A stretch of 39,746 bases of DNA from Nostoc sp. KVJ20 (GCF_001712795.1 NZ_KV757726.1:1-39746); one strand, 5' to 3'; positions 8,489-17,428 are shown, numbered from the stretch's first letter. Notes: a model not told the origin generated them from the sequence alone. Translations and numbers: made by a program.

Positions 8489-11461
8489 ATGGTCAGCCAA
8501 ACCAACGAGCTAGCACTGGAAAACTGTATCAAGACTGCACTCGTTGAACGCGCTGGCTACCAAGAAGGAAACCCCGCAGATTTTGACCGGGAGTTTGCTA
8601 TCGACCGGGAGAAGTTCTGGCGCTTTTTAGAAACTACCCAGCCGGAAGAACTGGCCAAACTCAAAGACCGTCCCAACTGGCAAAGATTGATTTTGGAACG
8701 TTGCGATCGCAAAATCAAAAAAGATGGCATCCTCTCTGTTCTTAAAAAAGGATTATCCATCGATGATGCTCACCTGACCTTGCTTTACAGCCTCCCCTAC
8801 AACGATACAAATCCGGCTGTTTTAGAGAACTTTGAAAAAAATATCTTTTCGATTACCTGCCAGGTACATTACTCTGAAAGCGATGCAGGGTTATCCATTG
8901 ATATTGTGCTGTTTCTTAACGGTTTAGCGATCGCCACGATGGAATTGAAAAACCCCTGGACGGGTCAAACTGTTTACCACGGCAAAAAACAATACCGCGA
9001 AGACCGCAATCCCCAAGAACCACTGCTGCAATTTAGTCGTTGTCTAGTCCACTTTGCTGTTGATACGGATGAAGTGTGGATGACCACAAAATTAGACCGT
9101 GAGAAAACTTACTTTCTACCTTTCAACAAAGGTTTTAATTTTGGCAAGGGCAACCCAGCCAACCCCAATGGTCACAAATCTGCATACTTGTGGGAAGGTA
9201 TTCTCACCCGCCAAAGTTTCACCAACATTATTGAACACTTTGCCATTCTCATCCCCGGCGATACCAAAACACCCCTTGCTCAAAAAAACCTGTACTTCCC
9301 CCGCTATCACCAACTTGATGTCGTTCGTCAACTCCTCACTGATGCCCGAACACGCGGCACAGGACAGACTTATTTAATTCAGCATTCCGCAGGTTCGGGT
9401 AAATCTAATTCCATCACCTGGACGGCATATCAGTTAATCGAACTCTACGCCAAAGGTGCAGATAGTCCCCTGTTTGATTCGGTTGTGGTTGTCACAGATA
9501 GACGCATTCTTGACAGACAACTCAAAGATAATATTAAAGATTTCTCTCAAGTAAAAAATATCGTTGCCCATGCCACCAATGCTCAAGAATTAAAAATTGC
9601 TCTAGAGAACGGTAAAAAAATTATTATTACTACAATTCAAAAATTCCCCTTTATCGTTGATGGCATTGAAGATTTGAGCAGTAGTACTTTTGCTGTAATT
9701 ATCGATGAGGCTCACTCATCACAAAGCGGGAAGGCTGCTGATAACTTGAATATGACTCTCGCTAAAGAAGAGGATGAGGAAGAACCCGAAGATTTACAAG
9801 ACAAAATTCTCAAAGCAATGTCTGGGCGCAAAGTTGGTAAAAATGCTTCCTACTTTGCTTTTACTGCCACACCCAAAAACGCAACTTTAGAAAAATTCGG
9901 TCGGCGCATGGCAGACGGTAAGTTCGTGCCGTTTCACCTCTACTCGATGAAACAAGCGATCGAAGAAGGCTTTATTCTTGACGTACTAGCCAATTACACC
10001 ACTTACAAAAGCTATTACGAAATTCAAAAATCCATTTTAGATAATCCCATCTTTGACACTGCCAAAGCCCAGAAAAAACTCCGGGCTTATGTGGAAGGAC
10101 ATAAACAAACCATTGGTACTAAAGCCGATATTATGGTTACTCATTTTATCGAACAGGTATGGGTACCCAAAAAGCTCAAGGGCAAGGCCAAAGCGATGGT
10201 CGTTACCCGCAACATTGAAACTACCATTCGCTACTTCTTCGCCATCCGCGAACTGTTAAGACAGGCGAACGCACCATTTAAAGCAATCATTGCCTTCTCT
10301 GGGAAAAAAACAGTAGACGGCATTGAATACACCGAAGACATCATCAACGGCTTCCCCAGCAAAGATATTTCCGACGAATTTAAAAAAGACGATTACAAAA
10401 TCTTGGTCGTTGCAAATAAATTTCTTATTGGGTTCGACGAACCCCTGCTACACAGTATGTATGTTGATAAAAAATTGCAGTCGGTGCTGGCAGTGCAAAC
10501 CCTATCTCGTCTCAATCGTTGCAACGATAAGATGGGTAAACAAGATACCTTCGTTCTCGATTTTTACAACACCGTCAGCAACATCAAAATCGCTTTTGAC
10601 CCATTTTATACTGCCACATCCCTGAGCGAACCTACCGATGTAAATGTCCTCCACGATCTCAAGGAAGTTTTAGATGATGTGGGTGTTTACGAATGGTATG
10701 AAGTCGAGCAATTCAACGAATTATTTTTCAACAAAGCCGAAGCTGAACAACTCAGTCCTCTCATCGACACCGCCGCATCTCGTTTCAACGCAGAATTAGG
10801 ACTCGAAGACGAAGCAAAAATCGACTTTAAAATCAAAGCAAAACAGTTCGTTAAAATCTACAGTCAGGTAGCCTGTATCATTCCTTATAACAACATCCAG
10901 TGGGAAATGCTGCACTGGTTCCTCAAATTCCTTATTCCCAAGCTTGCAGTTAAAAACCCCGACCAAGACCAACTTGATGAACTCCTGGAAAGTGTAGACC
11001 TCTCTACCTATGGCATAGAGCGAGTTAAATTAAATCACACCATTGAACTCGATGCTTCGGAATCTGAAATTGACCCGCAAAACTCCAATTTACGCGGCTA
11101 CCATGACGATGCACCGCAAAGAGACCCCCTTGATGAAATCATATCCGCCTTTAATAATCGATTTTTTACAGGCTGGGATGCTACTCCACAAGAACAACGG
11201 GTAAAATTCATTAATATAGCTAGACACGTAATTGACAACCCCTATTACCAAAATCAAGTTGTCAACAACCCAGATGAACAAAATCGCCGCCTCGCTTTAG
11301 AAGAATTAATTAAACAAGCTATCAACAGAGAACGCAAACGCGAACTCGACTTATACAAACGTTACGCATCTGATCCAGAGTTTAAACGGGCATTTGATGC
11401 CAGCATTATGCAGTTACTTGCTCAAGGTAATCTAGATGGATTCCAGCAGCTTTTAGGATAG
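8489..11461 (+). CDS. hsdR: Type I restriction endonuclease subunit HsdR
   Basis: 990 residues from the ATG at 8489; an in-frame TTG at 8405 exists but would add 28 residues overlapping the xisI remnant and is unlikely. The N-terminal PD-(D/E)XK nuclease is visible as Asp138 (LSIDIVLF) and Glu152-Leu-Lys154 (MELKNPW). The superfamily 2 translocase follows: Walker A HSAGSGKS at 299-306, DEAH at 406-409, and FTATP shortly after. The C-terminal region has the helicase second lobe (VVANKFLIGFDEPLLHSMYVDK, then LSRLNR). All motifs appear intact, so with hsdM and hsdS this is a complete system. It is 278 bp behind hsdS and may have its own promoter. Confidence 0.95.
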   Translation: MVSQTNELALENCIKTALVERAGYQEGNPADFDREFAIDREKFWRFLETTQPEELAKLKDRPNWQRLILERCDRKIKKDGILSVLKKGLSIDDAHLTLLYSLPYNDTNPAVLENFEKNIFSITCQVHYSESDAGLSIDIVLFLNGLAIATMELKNPWTGQTVYHGKKQYREDRNPQEPLLQFSRCLVHFAVDTDEVWMTTKLDREKTYFLPFNKGFNFGKGNPANPNGHKSAYLWEGILTRQSFTNIIEHFAILIPGDTKTPLAQKNLYFPRYHQLDVVRQLLTDARTRGTGQTYLIQHSAGSGKSNSITWTAYQLIELYAKGADSPLFDSVVVVTDRRILDRQLKDNIKDFSQVKNIVAHATNAQELKIALENGKKIIITTIQKFPFIVDGIEDLSSSTFAVIIDEAHSSQSGKAADNLNMTLAKEEDEEEPEDLQDKILKAMSGRKVGKNASYFAFTATPKNATLEKFGRRMADGKFVPFHLYSMKQAIEEGFILDVLANYTTYKSYYEIQKSILDNPIFDTAKAQKKLRAYVEGHKQTIGTKADIMVTHFIEQVWVPKKLKGKAKAMVVTRNIETTIRYFFAIRELLRQANAPFKAIIAFSGKKTVDGIEYTEDIINGFPSKDISDEFKKDDYKILVVANKFLIGFDEPLLHSMYVDKKLQSVLAVQTLSRLNRCNDKMGKQDTFVLDFYNTVSNIKIAFDPFYTATSLSEPTDVNVLHDLKEVLDDVGVYEWYEVEQFNELFFNKAEAEQLSPLIDTAASRFNAELGLEDEAKIDFKIKAKQFVKIYSQVACIIPYNNIQWEMLHWFLKFLIPKLAVKNPDQDQLDELLESVDLSTYGIERVKLNHTIELDASESEIDPQNSNLRGYHDDAPQRDPLDEIISAFNNRFFTGWDATPQEQRVKFINIARHVIDNPYYQNQVVNNPDEQNRRLALEELIKQAINRERKRELDLYKRYASDPEFKRAFDASIMQLLAQGNLDGFQQLLG

Positions 11462-11577
11462 CAGTCAGCCGAGGAATAAAGCTAAAAACTTTTAGTGTTG
11501 AGTAAAAACTAAATCAAAAAATAGGGACAGGAAATTATAAAATTATTAAATTGAAATCTTATTCTTAATCATTGAGA

Positions 11578-14508
11578 TTAAAGATGACCAATGGCTTTAG
11601 CATAGTTGTATAGTTTTGTTAGTACATAATTAGCTATCTCAGCACGGCTGGTATTTTTTCGCCACATGAGTTCCAGTCGGACTAAACCTAATTGACTCTC
11701 ACAACATATATCAGTTTTGCGAGTCAAACCTTCACCAAAATCAACTTCAGTTTCAAAAGAATCAATTAAATCACAGGCTTTCAATGCTCTACCAATAGTT
11801 TTATTAACTAAAGCATCATCATCTTGAGTAATTCTCAATAATTTATCAAATGCCTCCTTAGTACTATCGACTGGTTTTCTCCCAGGTATAGCAAGACCCA
11901 TAGGTAGTGATTCAAACGCTTTGGCTAGGTCACTTTTTGTCAGTCGCTCCTCTGCTGTTAAATCTTGTTTAGTACTCATACCTCTTACTTTCATTTTTGC
12001 TTCAAGGTCTTTATCAGCATATTTTCGAGCAATAGCAAGTGCAGTTAATATAGGCAGATGAATAATTCTAACGTCTAATGTTGTTGCAAGAATACCAGTT
12101 TTGTCAGAATAAGTTTTAATTTCTTTTACTATATTAGCTTCTGTTGCAACCATTAAACGGTCAATATCAGCCGTTGAAGAACGTCCTCTAGTCAATGATG
12201 CAACAAAATCCTCACGATCATTCCCTGTAATTACTACAACCCACATTCGGCATTGTTCTTTAGCTAATAAAGACTTGAAACTCTTTTGATTTCTAAGAAG
12301 TTCCTGACGGAGAAGACTTAAGTAGAATCCAATAGTTTTAGCATTACTAACTAAGTCTATCGCACGTTCTTCTGAAATTCCTAAGTCTATTAGAGAAGCA
12401 CCCTCATTTAGAGTGCTAATAGTACGTTTTGCAATATCTAAGTAATCTTTTTTTGGTGGCCCTGTGAATTGATAACTAGGTTCTTCTACTCCGAGAAGTG
12501 AGTCAGAGCCTATTTTTAAAGCCAATTCTATAAGGAACTTCTGAAGTTCATCAGTGTTGCATAACCAAACAACTAATGTTCTTTCACCAGTAGTAGACCG
12601 AATAAAGCTGTTAATAGAATGAATGTCTTTCTCTAATTGTTCTTGAGATAAATCTGTAAGTGCTTCTCGTCCTTCAATAACAAGTATTTGTATTTGAGTT
12701 AAGTCCACATCCGAAGTTTCTATAATTTTTAAACTTTGAAAAATAGAATCTTTAGATGAAATTGAAACTATTTTAATACCAGTCCGAAATAGATGAAGTG
12801 TGTTTAAGAATGTAGATTTACCAGAACCTGAATCTCCTCGAAGTACCAAAAAAGCACCTCTCCCAGCAGCAGACATATCAAGAAAAATCTCATCAAGCCG
12901 ATTCAAGCTTTCGCTGACTGGAACAACAATACTATTTAACATATCTTGACCACGTTTTTGGAGAGCATGAAATCGGTCTGGAACAAAAAGTGAAAAATGT
13001 ACTAGTTGCTTTACTTTCTTAAGAGGAAGTTCATGATTTGATTCAGTAGATAGTTCTGAATTAAATTCAACCTCCTCAATACCCTCAGCCTCCACATATA
13101 AACCTGGCGCGAGAACATAATTATTTGAAACAATGTCCTCTAACTTGGTACTCTTACAAAAACCAGGAATATCCTCATACTCCCCCGCTTCCTTCTCACC
13201 CCGCCAAGCATGGTAAATTTGGGCAATCCGCTTTATGTCTTCAACCGTCAATTCCCGGTGTACTCGGTCAAGTAAAACTCCCATCTTCCGCGCATCTATA
13301 AATAATGTTTCCCCAGTGTGATCGCGGAACAAGCCATTTTTCTTATTCCGTGCCAAAAACCACAAACAAGCGGGAATCTGAGTGTTGTAAAATAACTGCC
13401 CCGGCAACGCCACCATACAATCAACTAAATTCGCATTAATAATAGCTTTGCGAATATCACCCTCTCCCGAAGAGTTAGAACTCATCGAACCATTCGCCAG
13501 CACAAAACCAGCAATACCATTGGGTGCTAAATGGTGAATCATCTGCTGTACCCAACCATAGTTGGCATTACCTACAGGTGGTATGCCATACTTCCAACGG
13601 GTGTCTTCTCGCAACCGATCTCCACCCCAATCACTCATATTAAACGGAGGATTCGCTAGGATAAAATCAGCTTTGAGGTCTTTGTGCAAATCGTTGTGGA
13701 AAGTATCAGCATTGCGATCGCCCATATTCCCTTCAATCCCTCGCAGTGCCAGATTCATCTTGCACTGCTTCCAAGTTGTGGGATTTGACTCCTGTCCATA
13801 AATAGAAATATCGCCAACCTTCCCGCCGTGCGCTTCTACAAATTTCTCTGACTGCACAAACATTCCACCGGAACCGCAACAAGGGTCATAAATCCGCCCT
13901 TTGTAGGGTTCAATCATTTCGACTAATAGCTGCACCACACAACGGGGTGTATAAAATTGTCCACCTCTCTTACCTTCTGCACCAGCAAACTGCCCCAGAA
14001 AGTATTCGTAAACTCCACCCAAAATATCTTTTGAACGACTTTCTGCATCTCCTAAACCAATCTTGGCAATTAGGTCAATGATTTCTCCCAGCAGTTGTTG
14101 ATCCAGGGCTGGCTTGTTGTAATCCTTGGGTAACACGCCTTTGAGTGATGGGTTCTCTTTCTCAATCGCATCCATCGCGTTATCTAAGAATTTACCGATC
14201 ATAGGTTGTTTAGCGTTGGCTTGCAGAAATGACCATCGTGCTTCCTTGGGAACCCAAAAAACATTTTCAGCCGTGTACTCGTCGCAGTCTTCTGGATCAA
14301 CGTGGGGTTGCTCTGAGTATATGTTGTAAAGTTCACTGAAGGCATCCGAAATATATTTCAGAAAAATCAGCCCCAAGACGACGTGCTTATACTCGGCTGC
14401 ATCCAAATGACCCCGCAGCTTATCCGCAGCAGCCCACAGGGTTTGCTTAAAACTTAATTTCGCTCCGTTGCCGTTTTTTGATTCGGTTTTTTTCTGACCA
14501 CGCGCCAC
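11578..14508 (-). CDS. HsdM-type DNA methyltransferase fused to a P-loop ATPase
   Basis: 976 residues, about twice a normal HsdM. Residues 1-480 are a complete N6-adenine methyltransferase: YKHVVLGLIFLKYISDAF near 40-57, GGQFYTPRCVVQLL at 182-195, motif I YDPCCGSGGMF at 207-217, catalytic NPPF at 286-289. Where HsdM normally ends in a helical tail that docks HsdS, this protein continues into a new domain: Walker A GDSGSGKST at 558-566, a probable Walker B strand IQILVIEGREALTD near 606-619, then a long helical region. The last 60 residues contain TDICCES and then VRLELMWRK, vaguely like a PD-(D/E)XK nuclease core but without a clear E-x-K. By eye base composition drops sharply (about 45-50% to 20-37% G+C) at the domain junction near 13080. 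No HsdS or HsdR partner is adjacent. Probable stand-alone defence or modification enzyme; function unknown. Confidence 0.85.
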   Translation of the reverse strand: MARGQKKTESKNGNGAKLSFKQTLWAAADKLRGHLDAAEYKHVVLGLIFLKYISDAFSELYNIYSEQPHVDPEDCDEYTAENVFWVPKEARWSFLQANAKQPMIGKFLDNAMDAIEKENPSLKGVLPKDYNKPALDQQLLGEIIDLIAKIGLGDAESRSKDILGGVYEYFLGQFAGAEGKRGGQFYTPRCVVQLLVEMIEPYKGRIYDPCCGSGGMFVQSEKFVEAHGGKVGDISIYGQESNPTTWKQCKMNLALRGIEGNMGDRNADTFHNDLHKDLKADFILANPPFNMSDWGGDRLREDTRWKYGIPPVGNANYGWVQQMIHHLAPNGIAGFVLANGSMSSNSSGEGDIRKAIINANLVDCMVALPGQLFYNTQIPACLWFLARNKKNGLFRDHTGETLFIDARKMGVLLDRVHRELTVEDIKRIAQIYHAWRGEKEAGEYEDIPGFCKSTKLEDIVSNNYVLAPGLYVEAEGIEEVEFNSELSTESNHELPLKKVKQLVHFSLFVPDRFHALQKRGQDMLNSIVVPVSESLNRLDEIFLDMSAAGRGAFLVLRGDSGSGKSTFLNTLHLFRTGIKIVSISSKDSIFQSLKIIETSDVDLTQIQILVIEGREALTDLSQEQLEKDIHSINSFIRSTTGERTLVVWLCNTDELQKFLIELALKIGSDSLLGVEEPSYQFTGPPKKDYLDIAKRTISTLNEGASLIDLGISEERAIDLVSNAKTIGFYLSLLRQELLRNQKSFKSLLAKEQCRMWVVVITGNDREDFVASLTRGRSSTADIDRLMVATEANIVKEIKTYSDKTGILATTLDVRIIHLPILTALAIARKYADKDLEAKMKVRGMSTKQDLTAEERLTKSDLAKAFESLPMGLAIPGRKPVDSTKEAFDKLLRITQDDDALVNKTIGRALKACDLIDSFETEVDFGEGLTRKTDICCESQLGLVRLELMWRKNTSRAEIANYVLTKLYNYAKAIGHL

Positions 14509-14514
14509 TAAATA

Positions 14515-14862
14515 TTACTCCTCAAGATAATCTGCGATCGCTGTTAAATCGGACATTGCCCTGTTAAACCGATTTAACATCGCTTCTGCTACTTCTGGTT
14601 CACCATTAACAGTTGCTAACTTTTCCCGTACATCACGTTCTAAAGCTTCTACCCACAACGACATACCCGTGCGACGGATTGCGGCTAATAACCCCATATT
14701 CGTTAAGACAGCCAAATGAAAACCAACTTGGTCTTGTCCACCGTAGCCGAGGTATCCATCGCTCAGTTCCAACTTCTCTGGGGTAAATTCGATGTATTGG
14801 TCAAAAGTAATACTAGCAGGTTCAAGCCTCGGTTGTGGAAGTTCTGGTTTATCGTTTGTCAT
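14515..14862 (-). CDS. Small conserved-looking protein upstream of the HsdM-ATPase fusion, function unknown
   Basis: 115 residues from the ATG at 14862 (a TTG at 14880 would add six). It is soluble and acidic, with ITFDQYIEFTPEKLELSDGYL at its start, vaguely similar to the opening of Uma2-family proteins, but it is too short to hold their nuclease core. The rest is helical (VEALERDVREKLATV, then NRFNRAMSDLTAIADYLEE). Its stop is 6 bp before the fusion gene's start, so the two are almost certainly co-transcribed and may work together. No firm family assignment. Confidence 0.7.
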   Translation of the reverse strand: MTNDKPELPQPRLEPASITFDQYIEFTPEKLELSDGYLGYGGQDQVGFHLAVLTNMGLLAAIRRTGMSLWVEALERDVREKLATVNGEPEVAEAMLNRFNRAMSDLTAIADYLEE

Positions 14863-14909
14863 GATAAATGCAAGCTGCAATCTGTTTATAAGTTTTTGGA
14901 TTTAAATCA

Positions 14910-14927
14910 GCAGTAATTTTTTACTGC
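14910..14927. promoter_or_regulatory. TTACTGC inverted repeat behind the par operon
   Basis: GCAGTAA-TTTT-TTACTGC, perfect 7-bp arms. The same half-site recurs at 14966-14984, 15626-15646 and in the parA upstream region, so this is probably a binding site of the partition DNA-binding protein. It is also upstream of the small gene starting at 14862. Confidence 0.55.
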
Positions 14928-14964
14928 AAAAATTAATGTATTTGTATCATAATTACTGTATTTC

Positions 14965-15303
14965 CTACTGCGATTTTTGCAGTAATTTTGCGGTTTCTTT
15001 AATCAAAGCCCTGAGTAGCTTGGCTTTTGTCATCCCCGTGTGTTCTGCAAGTTGGTTTAATTGCTCGTAAGTTTCTGGATCTAAATCCAAGGTGATACGA
15101 GTTGTTTCTGTAGGCTGTTGCTGCTTTAATTTCTCCAGTAAATTTAGGTTATCTTCTGTTTTTTGGCTTTGCTTTTTAGATGTCTTTGGCGATGACTGCT
15201 GCCTTTGACGAGATTTTGGTTTTTCAGTAATTTCTGACACGAGGTCATCAACGGAAAATTGTGATGCTAATTCAGTCAGAGCATTTCGAGCTTGCTTGGT
15301 CAT
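14965..15303 (-). CDS. Ribbon-helix-helix partner of ParA (ParB/ParG-like centromere-binding protein)
   Basis: 112 residues. The N-terminal two thirds are Gln/Lys/Ser-rich and probably disordered (KPKSRQRQQSSPKTSKKQSQ). The C-terminal part, TTRITLDLDPETYEQLNQLA then EHTGMTKAKLLRALIKETAKL, is a ribbon-helix-helix fold (beta strand RITLDLD followed by two helices). Small RHH proteins encoded directly after a ParA ATPase act as centromere-binding and autorepressor partners (ParG/omega type). The start overlaps the ParA stop by 4 bp (ATGA). Likely targets are the TACTGC/GCAGTA repeats around the operon. Confidence 0.82.
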   Translation of the reverse strand: MTKQARNALTELASQFSVDDLVSEITEKPKSRQRQQSSPKTSKKQSQKTEDNLNLLEKLKQQQPTETTRITLDLDPETYEQLNQLAEHTGMTKAKLLRALIKETAKLLQKSQ

Positions 15304-15938
15304 TTCGCCAACCTCAAAATCTCGGTGAATAATTTTTGGTAATCAGATGCTCCGTCCTGTGCGCCTTTCATTCCCCAGACCGTAGTTTTTTGGAAGAAGG
15401 CATCGGCGATCGCCTGACGTTGGTAAATTATTTGCTTAAAGGCAGTCACACCCTCAAGCTGACTCAGCAGTTCCTCAGCTTCTCGGAGGAGCTTGGTATT
15501 TTTAATGCCGCGATTAATAAAAATACCTGCTTTCGGTAATCCGTTTCTGGCTCTCTGAATTTGTCGTACTATCTTGACTGCGGCGGCGGCTGAAACTAAG
15601 TCTAAGCCAGAGGGGGTTACTGGAATTACTGCAATTTTTGCAGTAAGTAATGTGCATCTGGTAGCCTCCCCTAGATTACCTGCGTTGTCAACGACTAAAT
15701 AATCCACTTCTTGCTCTAATCTAGGAATTTCTTCAGCCAGTGTGTCGGGATCTGTGATCCGATGGCAAGGGATATTCAAATCTATTCCTGACAACCACAT
15801 GTGTGTGCTGCCTTGACCATCCGAATCCACTACTGATACTTTCTTCTTTTTGATGGCAGATAACCAGTAGACGAAATGGGCACAGGTACTTGATTTCCCC
15901 ACGCCACCCTTGAGGTTAGTAAAGCTGATAACGGTCAT
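15300..15938 (-). CDS. parA: ParA-family partition ATPase
   Basis: A 212-residue ParA/MinD-like ATPase, the short form without an N-terminal helix-turn-helix. The deviant Walker A is KGGVGKSS at residues 10-17 (signature Lys10), followed by the switch strand KVSVVDSDGQGS near 34-45 and VDYLVVDNAGNLGEA near 75-90. The lack of its own DNA-binding domain fits partnership with the RHH protein that follows and overlaps it. The pair should position and segregate the plasmid on the nucleoid. The upstream region 15941-16027 contains a dense set of half-sites, so the operon is probably autorepressed there. Confidence 0.92.
   Translation of the reverse strand: MTVISFTNLKGGVGKSSTCAHFVYWLSAIKKKKVSVVDSDGQGSTHMWLSGIDLNIPCHRITDPDTLAEEIPRLEQEVDYLVVDNAGNLGEATRCTLLTAKIAVIPVTPSGLDLVSAAAAVKIVRQIQRARNGLPKAGIFINRGIKNTKLLREAEELLSQLEGVTAFKQIIYQRQAIADAFFQKTTVWGMKGAQDGASDYQKLFTEILRLAK
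15626..15646. promoter_or_regulatory. TTACTGCA inverted repeat inside parA
   Basis: TTACTGCA-ATTTT-TGCAGTAA, perfect 8-bp arms with a 5-bp spacer, in the parA coding sequence. It is the best-formed copy of the element repeated around the operon and could be a parS site. Confidence 0.55.
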
Positions 15939-15940
15939 GT

Positions 15941-16027
15941 TACTGCCTTTTTTACTGTAAAAAAATACTGCATCTACTCTAACTCAGGAAAAAATACAGT
16001 AGAGTAATGCAGTAATTTTTTGCAGTA
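15941..16027. promoter_or_regulatory. Centromere/operator-like cluster upstream of parA
   Basis: Six half-sites occur in 87 bp: TACTGC at 15941 and 15966, TTACTGTAA at 15952, TACAGTA at 15995, GCAGTA at 16009 and 16022. They include both orientations. Position directly upstream of parA and recurrence around the operon point to a parS centromere that doubles as operator for the RHH protein. Confidence 0.65.
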
Positions 16028-16076
16028 GGAGATTCCTCAATTGGGAATGCAGATTCATCAAGTGAAGGCGGAAAGA

Positions 16077-16379
16077 TCAAATGAATAGAATCAAACCTAG
16101 CATTTTGAGGAAAATGGCTATCTGACACATAAGTTTCACCAAGGCAGTCAGCAAAGAAAGTAGAGCGACTAAGAAGGTCATTACAGCAGACATACAACCA
16201 AATATCAACCCAGTGTTCTTGAGAATTAGAAGCCAGTACCGTGAGTTTAAGATTTTAGCGTTTTTGTGGTGGATTATAGATTGTTGATCTTTCCGTAACT
16301 TTTGGTTTCTATCTACAATGACAAGATAGGTACTAAAAAACGACCTCTTTACTAAAGAGATTATTCTGGTATAGTTCAT
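16077..16379 (-). CDS. Possible small membrane protein
   Basis: 100 residues from ATG 16379 (MNYTRIISLVKRSF). A GAGG sequence lies about 10 bases upstream of this ATG. The N-terminal half is basic; the C-terminal half is strongly hydrophobic (LIFGCMSAVMTFLVALLSLL, then ALVKLMCQIAIFLKMLGLILFI), consistent with two membrane helices. I recognise no family. It sits alone between the ParA and ParM operons on the same strand. It could equally be a chance frame in AT-rich DNA. Confidence 0.35.
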   Translation of the reverse strand: MNYTRIISLVKRSFFSTYLVIVDRNQKLRKDQQSIIHHKNAKILNSRYWLLILKNTGLIFGCMSAVMTFLVALLSLLTALVKLMCQIAIFLKMLGLILFI

Positions 16380-16452
16380 TAAAGGATTCCTCAAATTTTG
16401 TGTCGAAACGTCTACATTCTTTAATGAGAAAGCTATCGGACATTTATCTTTA

Positions 16453-16531
16453 ACTAGTTAGTAGCTAGCTAAATTAAAATGACTGATTCATCATAATCGT
16501 TTGCCCTTTGACTAGTTGGTAGCTAGCTAAA
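16453..16531. repeat. Pair of 21-bp direct repeats
   Basis: Copies at 16453-16473 and 16511-16531 differ at one base and are spaced 58 bp start to start. Each contains ACTAGTT and the palindrome AGCTAGCT. Function unknown. Confidence 0.7.
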
Positions 16532-16541
16532 GGGCTATTAT
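16503..16541 (+). terminator. Rho-independent terminator-like hairpin, plus strand
   Basis: GCCCTTT (16503-16509) pairs with AAAGGGC (16529-16535) and is followed by TATTATTTTT. No plus-strand gene precedes it, so it may end an unrecognised short RNA. Confidence 0.45.
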
Positions 16542-16906
16542 TTTTCGTTAATAACTCAGTGGATACCTCGCTTTGAAGTACAACCACTATAACGAGCAAT
16601 TCAAATAATTCTGCGTAACAATAATTACATTTCTGTATTAATTAAAGTAATCGAAGCTACTACTTTTTCCAAATGAATCCACTACAATAATTAGCTAAAA
16701 GAAATTTTTGATATATTAAAAAAAATTAATTTACTCCTTTTTGAGCTACAGAAACCTAATTTACCACCCTGATTTCTCCGCCAAAAAATCCTGACCAAAA
16801 CTCTCGCACAGTACGCAAGAATTCTCGATCAAGTTTTTTTTACAAAATTGAATTTACGCTCACAGCCCTCAAAAAAACTACCAACAAAATACATAGCTAC
16901 TACAAA

Positions 16907-16943
16907 AGCCGCCTCACAGTTAACAGCTACAACTGCGGCGGCT
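16907..16943 (-). terminator. Terminator of the parM-parR operon
   Basis: Read on the minus strand, AGCCGCC...GGCGGCT arms with an inner CAGTT/AACTG stem are followed by TTTTG. It starts about 20 bp after the ParR-like stop at 16964. Confidence 0.65.
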
Positions 16944-16963
16944 ATTGTTGAGATATTCTTCGC

Positions 16964-17428
16964 TCAATCTCCTCCAAAAATCGCATCCAATTCTTGCGAC
17001 GAAGCCTGACCTTGAACTATTGAAGCAGGTCTGATTGAATCAGCCGCTTCCCCCTCAAGCTCAGGCGACTCTAAAACATTACTCTTGTAGCTTGGGGCAT
17101 TGACAGCTACAACTGGTGCAGGCAACGCTGGCTGTGATACCACAAACTGCGGTTGTTCCACCGACAGTGCCAAACGCATATAACTACCGTGTTTATTCAA
17201 TGAGTCCTGCGCTTCCCAGCAAGCAAAACGAATCTGCTCTGGCGTAAAATTACCGCTTGAATACCGCGCCACTGGCAAGAAAGCAGCCACCAAGATATCA
17301 GCCACCTTGCGCTGTGCCTCATCCTTGGGCAACGAGTTCAAGTAATCGACAACTTCCGCTAAAACATCCCCCTCGTAAGGTTGAAGCCGCAAACTCAGAG
17401 ACTTGCGTTTCTTTTTGCTTTGGTTCAT
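16964..17428 (-). CDS. ParR-like adaptor of the actin-type partition system
   Basis: 154 residues. The basic N-terminus MNQSKKKRKSLSLRLQPYEG followed by helices (DVLAEVVDYLNSLPKDEAQR) resembles the RHH-containing N-terminus of ParR-type proteins. The C-terminal half is low-complexity, Pro/Ala/Val/Ser-rich and ends in acidic SSQELDAIFGGD; in ParR a C-terminal tail contacts the actin filament. It overlaps the actin-like gene by 4 bp and follows it, the usual parM-parR order. Assigned by context more than by sequence. Confidence 0.68.
   Translation of the reverse strand: MNQSKKKRKSLSLRLQPYEGDVLAEVVDYLNSLPKDEAQRKVADILVAAFLPVARYSSGNFTPEQIRFACWEAQDSLNKHGSYMRLALSVEQPQFVVSQPALPAPVVAVNAPSYKSNVLESPELEGEAADSIRPASIVQGQASSQELDAIFGGD

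Larger units (their letters stand above)
16395..16963. other. AT-rich 570-bp intergenic region with direct repeats and two terminator-like hairpins
   Basis: No gene seen. It contains two 21-bp direct repeats (16453-16473 and 16511-16531, one mismatch, starting ACTAGTT and containing the palindrome AGCTAGCT), a plus-strand terminator-like hairpin at 16503-16541, and the minus-strand parMR terminator at 16907-16943. Possible small RNA or origin-related region. Confidence 0.5.

Noticed and set aside
15979..16197. 72-codon minus-strand frame upstream of parA
   Set aside because: Overlaps the parS-like cluster and the more plausible membrane ORF at 16077-16379.
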